A stretch of DNA of 8,195 nt from an uncultured Pseudomonadota bacterium (GTDB lineage Bacteria; Pseudomonadota; Gammaproteobacteria; Burkholderiales; Methylophilaceae). This document shows, in pieces, positions 6,097-8,195 of this stretch (position 1 is its first letter; every line of letters begins with the position of its first letter). Location: contig CAINWC010000397.1 of assembly GCA_903854305.1 (NCBI GenBank), positions 1 to 8,195 on the forward strand, read 5' to 3'. The position numbers and the translations under genes were made by a program. Below the pieces are notes generated by a model. It searched no databases and was not told the origin of the DNA. It saw nothing but the letters and a program-made list of their open reading frames with translations.

Positions 6097-7428
6097 GTGG
6101 ATAATGATTTTTCAACAGCACCTTTAGGTTCGCTACATATACGTCGTGTGAGATTTGCTTTGTATGTGGGCGGTGGTGTTTTGGTGTTTATGGGGCTGAG
6201 CTGGGGTTTATTTTTCGCGACTCAGCATTTATGGCCGATGGTTGGCATTGATAGTCTATTGCTTGCAGTTGGCTTGGCTACCTTTGTGTTAACGAAGCTA
6301 AACTTTACGCGTAGTGCCTCTTTTTTACTGCTCATTAGTTTATTTTTCATGCTGTGTGGCATGAGTATATTTTTAGATATTCCCAGCGCGGCATCGCCGC
6401 GATCTCAACATAATTTCCTCTTGTTTTTAGCACTTTACGCTCACTTTCTTTTGCAAGGTGAGCGTAAGTGGATCAAATATGGTATCCCGCTAGTTTACCT
6501 TGCAGCTTTCTTAGTGTTTGCCAGTACGCCTGCAGCCATTGTGACCAGTTATGTTGTACCTGATGTTATCCGAGTTGGCGGCACATGGTTCAATAACTTT
6601 GCTGCAATTGTCATGCTCTGCTTGATGTTGTACATTATGCAAACCGATCTTTCTAAACGTAATCAGGTCGGCCGAGACATTAGCGTGGCCCTGTTAGATC
6701 ATCAGTTTATGTTGTATTACCAAGCTGTAGTAGATCATCATGGTGTTGTTTTAGGTGCGGAAGCTTTAACTCGCTGGAATCACCCATTGCGCGGGCTGGT
6801 ATCGCCTAGTGAATTTATACCTTTAGCAGAGCAAACTGGATTAATTGTGCCGTTAGGTCGCTGGGTGCTGAATACAGCCTGCCAGCAACTTCATGTTTGG
6901 GCTAATAACCCTCTAACAGCAAGTTTCACCTTGGCCGTTAATGTAAGTGCGCAACAAGTTCATGAAGTCGACTTTGTTTCACACGTATTATCAACGATTA
7001 AGCGGACCGGCATAAACCCATCTAATCTTAAAATTGAGATAACTGAAAGTACCCTGATTCACGATATGGAAGATGTCATCGCAAAAATGACCGTATTAAA
7101 AAGTGCCGGCGTTGGCTTTTCATTAGATGATTTTGGTACTGGATTTTCATCGCTTAATTACCTTAAGCGCTTGCCGCTTGACCAAATTAAAATTGATTAA
7201 TCTTTTGTGCGAGATGTTTTATCTAAACCTAAGGACGCAATGATTGCACGTAGCATTATTTCACTGGGGCATGACTTAGGTTTAGTTGTGATTGCTGAAG
7301 GGGTGGAAACTGAACACCAGCGGGATTTTTTAGTTGAAAATGGGTGCCATGCGTTTCAGGGCTTTATGTTTAGCCGCCCATTACCAGCTAAGGAGTTTGA
7401 GGTGTTTGCTAAAGCATCATTAGCTTGA
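6097..7428 (+). pseudogene. Six-helix membrane protein with EAL (c-di-GMP phosphodiesterase) domain, interrupted by in-frame TAA
   Basis: The frame spans 443 codons, with TAA at 7198-7200 as codon 368. The upstream part has about six hydrophobic segments (about residues 20-42, 48-66, 72-94, 105-121, 127-144 and 164-182). An EAL domain follows directly, with no GGDEF domain. EAL residues are present: E222-A-L, Asn282 in NVSAQQ, Glu314 in EITES, D344-D345 in DDFGTGFSS and Lys365 in IKID. After the stop the same frame continues SFVRDV, then E401-GVE and Q421-GFMFSRPLP, all expected EAL elements. The intact gene would hydrolyse c-di-GMP to pGpG, with membrane sensing by an unrecognised domain. 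The 367-residue product lacks the last two beta-alpha units and should be inactive. A CAA-to-TAA change explains the break; a sequencing error or a strain polymorphism is possible. The start is GTG 6097: an in-frame stop lies at 6079 and no in-frame ATG is near. The ribosome-binding site is weak. Confidence 0.85.
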
Positions 7429-7436
7429 TCACTGAC

Positions 7437-7823
7437 TTAGTAAAGCAATAATGCCGCAGCTACTTTTCGACCTTCATTCATCAATATATTGTAAGTTCTG
7501 CATGCTGCTGAAGTAGACATACATTCCAGCGAAATCCCTTGTTTGATGAGTAGCGTACTAGTCTTGGGGTGTAGAAATTTATGCGTTTTGCCAGTGCCAA
7601 GCAAGACCACTTCTGGTTTTAACAAGGCTATTTTTTCAAAGTCATTTTCAGTCAAATTATCTACTGTCAAGGCGAGCCCTGATGCTGATATCCAGTCTGT
7701 GAGAAGCGTGTCTGGCAGCACAATCAAATTGTTTGAATATTGTCGATGGTTGATAGAAATGGAGTCATCCGTGTAGCCTGTAATGAGGTTCTGACCTTCG
7801 CCGCGGGTGAGATGTAGTTTCAT
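7437..7823 (-). CDS. Mth938-like domain (DUF498 / NDUFAF3-type) protein
   Basis: This 128-residue protein has no signal peptide or membrane helix. The pattern fits the Mth938/Xcc1710 family: an N-terminal beta segment (ITGYTDDSISINHRQYSNNLIVLP), then a conserved core KPEVVLLGTGKTHKFLHP (about residues 69-86). The C-terminal part is GISLECMSTSAACRTYNILMNEGRKVAAALLL, with the typical M-x-T-x-x-A-C-R-T-x-N run. The family includes the human complex I assembly factor NDUFAF3, but the bacterial members have no settled function. Its stop is 8 bases from the end of the EAL frame, so the two genes converge. It is divergent from the aminotransferase gene, a neighbour I recall seeing for this family in betaproteobacteria. 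ATG 7823 has no clear Shine-Dalgarno. I am confident of the family, not of any activity. Confidence 0.85.
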   Translation of the reverse strand: MKLHLTRGEGQNLITGYTDDSISINHRQYSNNLIVLPDTLLTDWISASGLALTVDNLTENDFEKIALLKPEVVLLGTGKTHKFLHPKTSTLLIKQGISLECMSTSAACRTYNILMNEGRKVAAALLLY

Positions 7824-7857
7824 AGTGATAAGTGATTAATATATTGTGAAATTTTGC

Positions 7858-7885
7858 ACTATATTTTAGCTGGGATTGCCGTAAA
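7858..7885 (-). promoter_or_regulatory. Candidate promoter for the Mth938-like gene
   Basis: On the minus strand TTTACG (plus-strand 7885-7880) is followed after 16 bases by TATAGT (7863-7858). The predicted start near 7851 leaves a leader of about 28 bases before ATG 7823. The matches are four and five of six. Pattern evidence only. Confidence 0.35.
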
Positions 7886-7915
7886 TTCATGCTGTTTTAT
7901 TGCCTGTAAGGGCGC

Positions 7916-7944
7916 TTGCAATGTAAGATAGCATACTTTATAAA
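7916..7944 (+). promoter_or_regulatory. Sigma-70-like promoter for alaA
   Basis: TTGCAA (7916-7921) is followed after exactly 17 bases by TATAAA (7939-7944). The -10 box matches five of six and the -35 box four of six consensus bases. The predicted start near 7951 gives a leader of about 53 bases before the TTG start at 8004. It is the best-looking promoter in the window. Confidence 0.55.
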
Positions 7945-7990
7945 GTTCACTCAATCTACCGAAAAGTAAGCCTGAAAACAAGCGTTTATC

Positions 7991-7999
7991 GGAGGTGAT
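7991..7999 (+). promoter_or_regulatory. Strong Shine-Dalgarno that fixes the alaA start at TTG
   Basis: GGAGGTGAT is an uninterrupted complement to the 16S rRNA tail and ends 4 bases before TTG 8004. The GGAGG core is 8 bases away, an optimal distance. The in-frame ATG at 8031 is 35 bases from the core, too far to use it. A TAG at 8001-8003 is in frame just upstream, so no longer start exists. Confidence 0.8.
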
Positions 8000-8003
8000 T
8001 TAG

Positions 8004-8195
8004 TTGAGCAAGTCAGATACCAGTGCGGATATGAAACCATTACAAAAATCAAATAAGCTTGCCAACGTTTGCTACGATATTCGTGGACCGGTGTTGCAGC
8101 GTGCGCGCCAGATGGAAGAAGAAGGGCAGCGCATCATCAAGTTGAATATCGGCAACCCGGCCGCTTTTGGCTTTGAAGTGCCTGAAGAAATTCAG
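8004..8195 (+). CDS. alaA: AlaA-type alanine/glutamate-pyruvate aminotransferase (partial, 5' end only)
   Basis: The frame is open from TTG 8004 to the right edge (64 codons). From residue 10 it reads MKPLQKSNKLANVCYDIRGP and continues with VLQRARQMEEEG, then IIKLNIGNPAAFGFEVP. This matches closely the N-terminus of E. coli AlaA (YfbQ), a PLP-dependent fold-type I aminotransferase that makes alanine from pyruvate and glutamate in the cytoplasm. The IGNPA-FGF segment is the usual substrate-side N-terminal motif. The PLP lysine and other catalytic residues lie beyond the window and cannot be checked. The TTG start is chosen from the very strong GGAGGTGAT site; it adds nine polar residues ahead of the Met where E. 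coli AlaA begins. If ATG 8031 were used instead, the protein would align end to end with E. coli AlaA. Confidence 0.88.
   Translation, partial: MSKSDTSADMKPLQKSNKLANVCYDIRGPVLQRARQMEEEGQRIIKLNIGNPAAFGFEVPEEIQ

Noticed and set aside
7207..7428. Separate small gene starting at GTG 7207
   Set aside because: It is the in-frame remainder of the EAL domain after the stop codon, with no ribosome-binding site, and cannot fold as a domain alone.
7543..7776. Plus-strand 77-codon frame
   Set aside because: Antisense to the Mth938-like gene, which has clear family motifs.

Overview
The window looks like a chromosomal piece of a moderately AT-rich Gram-negative methylotroph, most plausibly a betaproteobacterium of the Methylophilaceae type. 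That placement is my inference. It rests on a minus-strand gene block in the order mxaR-mxaS-mxaA-mxaC (methanol dehydrogenase maturation genes) beside a proteobacterial fabA-fabB pair and an alaA-type aminotransferase.

Layout. Positions 1-3876 (minus strand) hold a compact operon read right to left: mxaR (MoxR-type AAA+ ATPase), mxaS (DUF58/VWA-like), mxaA (exported, membrane-anchored protein) and mxaC (membrane VWA protein whose 3' end runs off the left edge). Gaps between these genes are 8, 32 and 3 bases. The divergent region 3877-4150 carries a near-perfect 26-base palindrome (3946-3971) that overlaps candidate promoters in both directions, plus several short repeats. Positions 4151-5971 (plus) hold fabA and fabB, the anaerobic-type unsaturated fatty acid branch. 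A repeat-rich 125-base spacer follows. Positions 6097-7428 (plus) encode a six-helix membrane protein fused to a c-di-GMP phosphodiesterase (EAL) domain, interrupted by one in-frame TAA late in the domain; the rest of the frame is intact. Converging on it is a small Mth938-like (DUF498) gene (7437-7823, minus). Divergent from that, the first 64 codons of alaA begin at a TTG at 8004 and run off the right edge.

How the genes work together. MxaR, MxaS, MxaA and MxaC resemble the MoxR/VWA chaperone-like system that matures periplasmic PQQ methanol dehydrogenase, including metal insertion. The structural genes mxaFJGI, which often precede mxaR, are not upstream here; the block starts instead from a promoter facing fabA. 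FabA and FabB together make and elongate the cis-unsaturated acyl-ACP intermediate. The EAL, Mth938 and alaA genes are not obviously linked to either pathway.

The points most worth a second look are the nonsense codon splitting an otherwise intact EAL domain, the palindrome in the mxaR/fabA divergent promoter, the detached mxaRSAC block, and the nested repeats before the EAL gene. I saw no tRNA, rRNA, CRISPR array or insertion sequence, and nothing that clearly amounts to a wholly new system.
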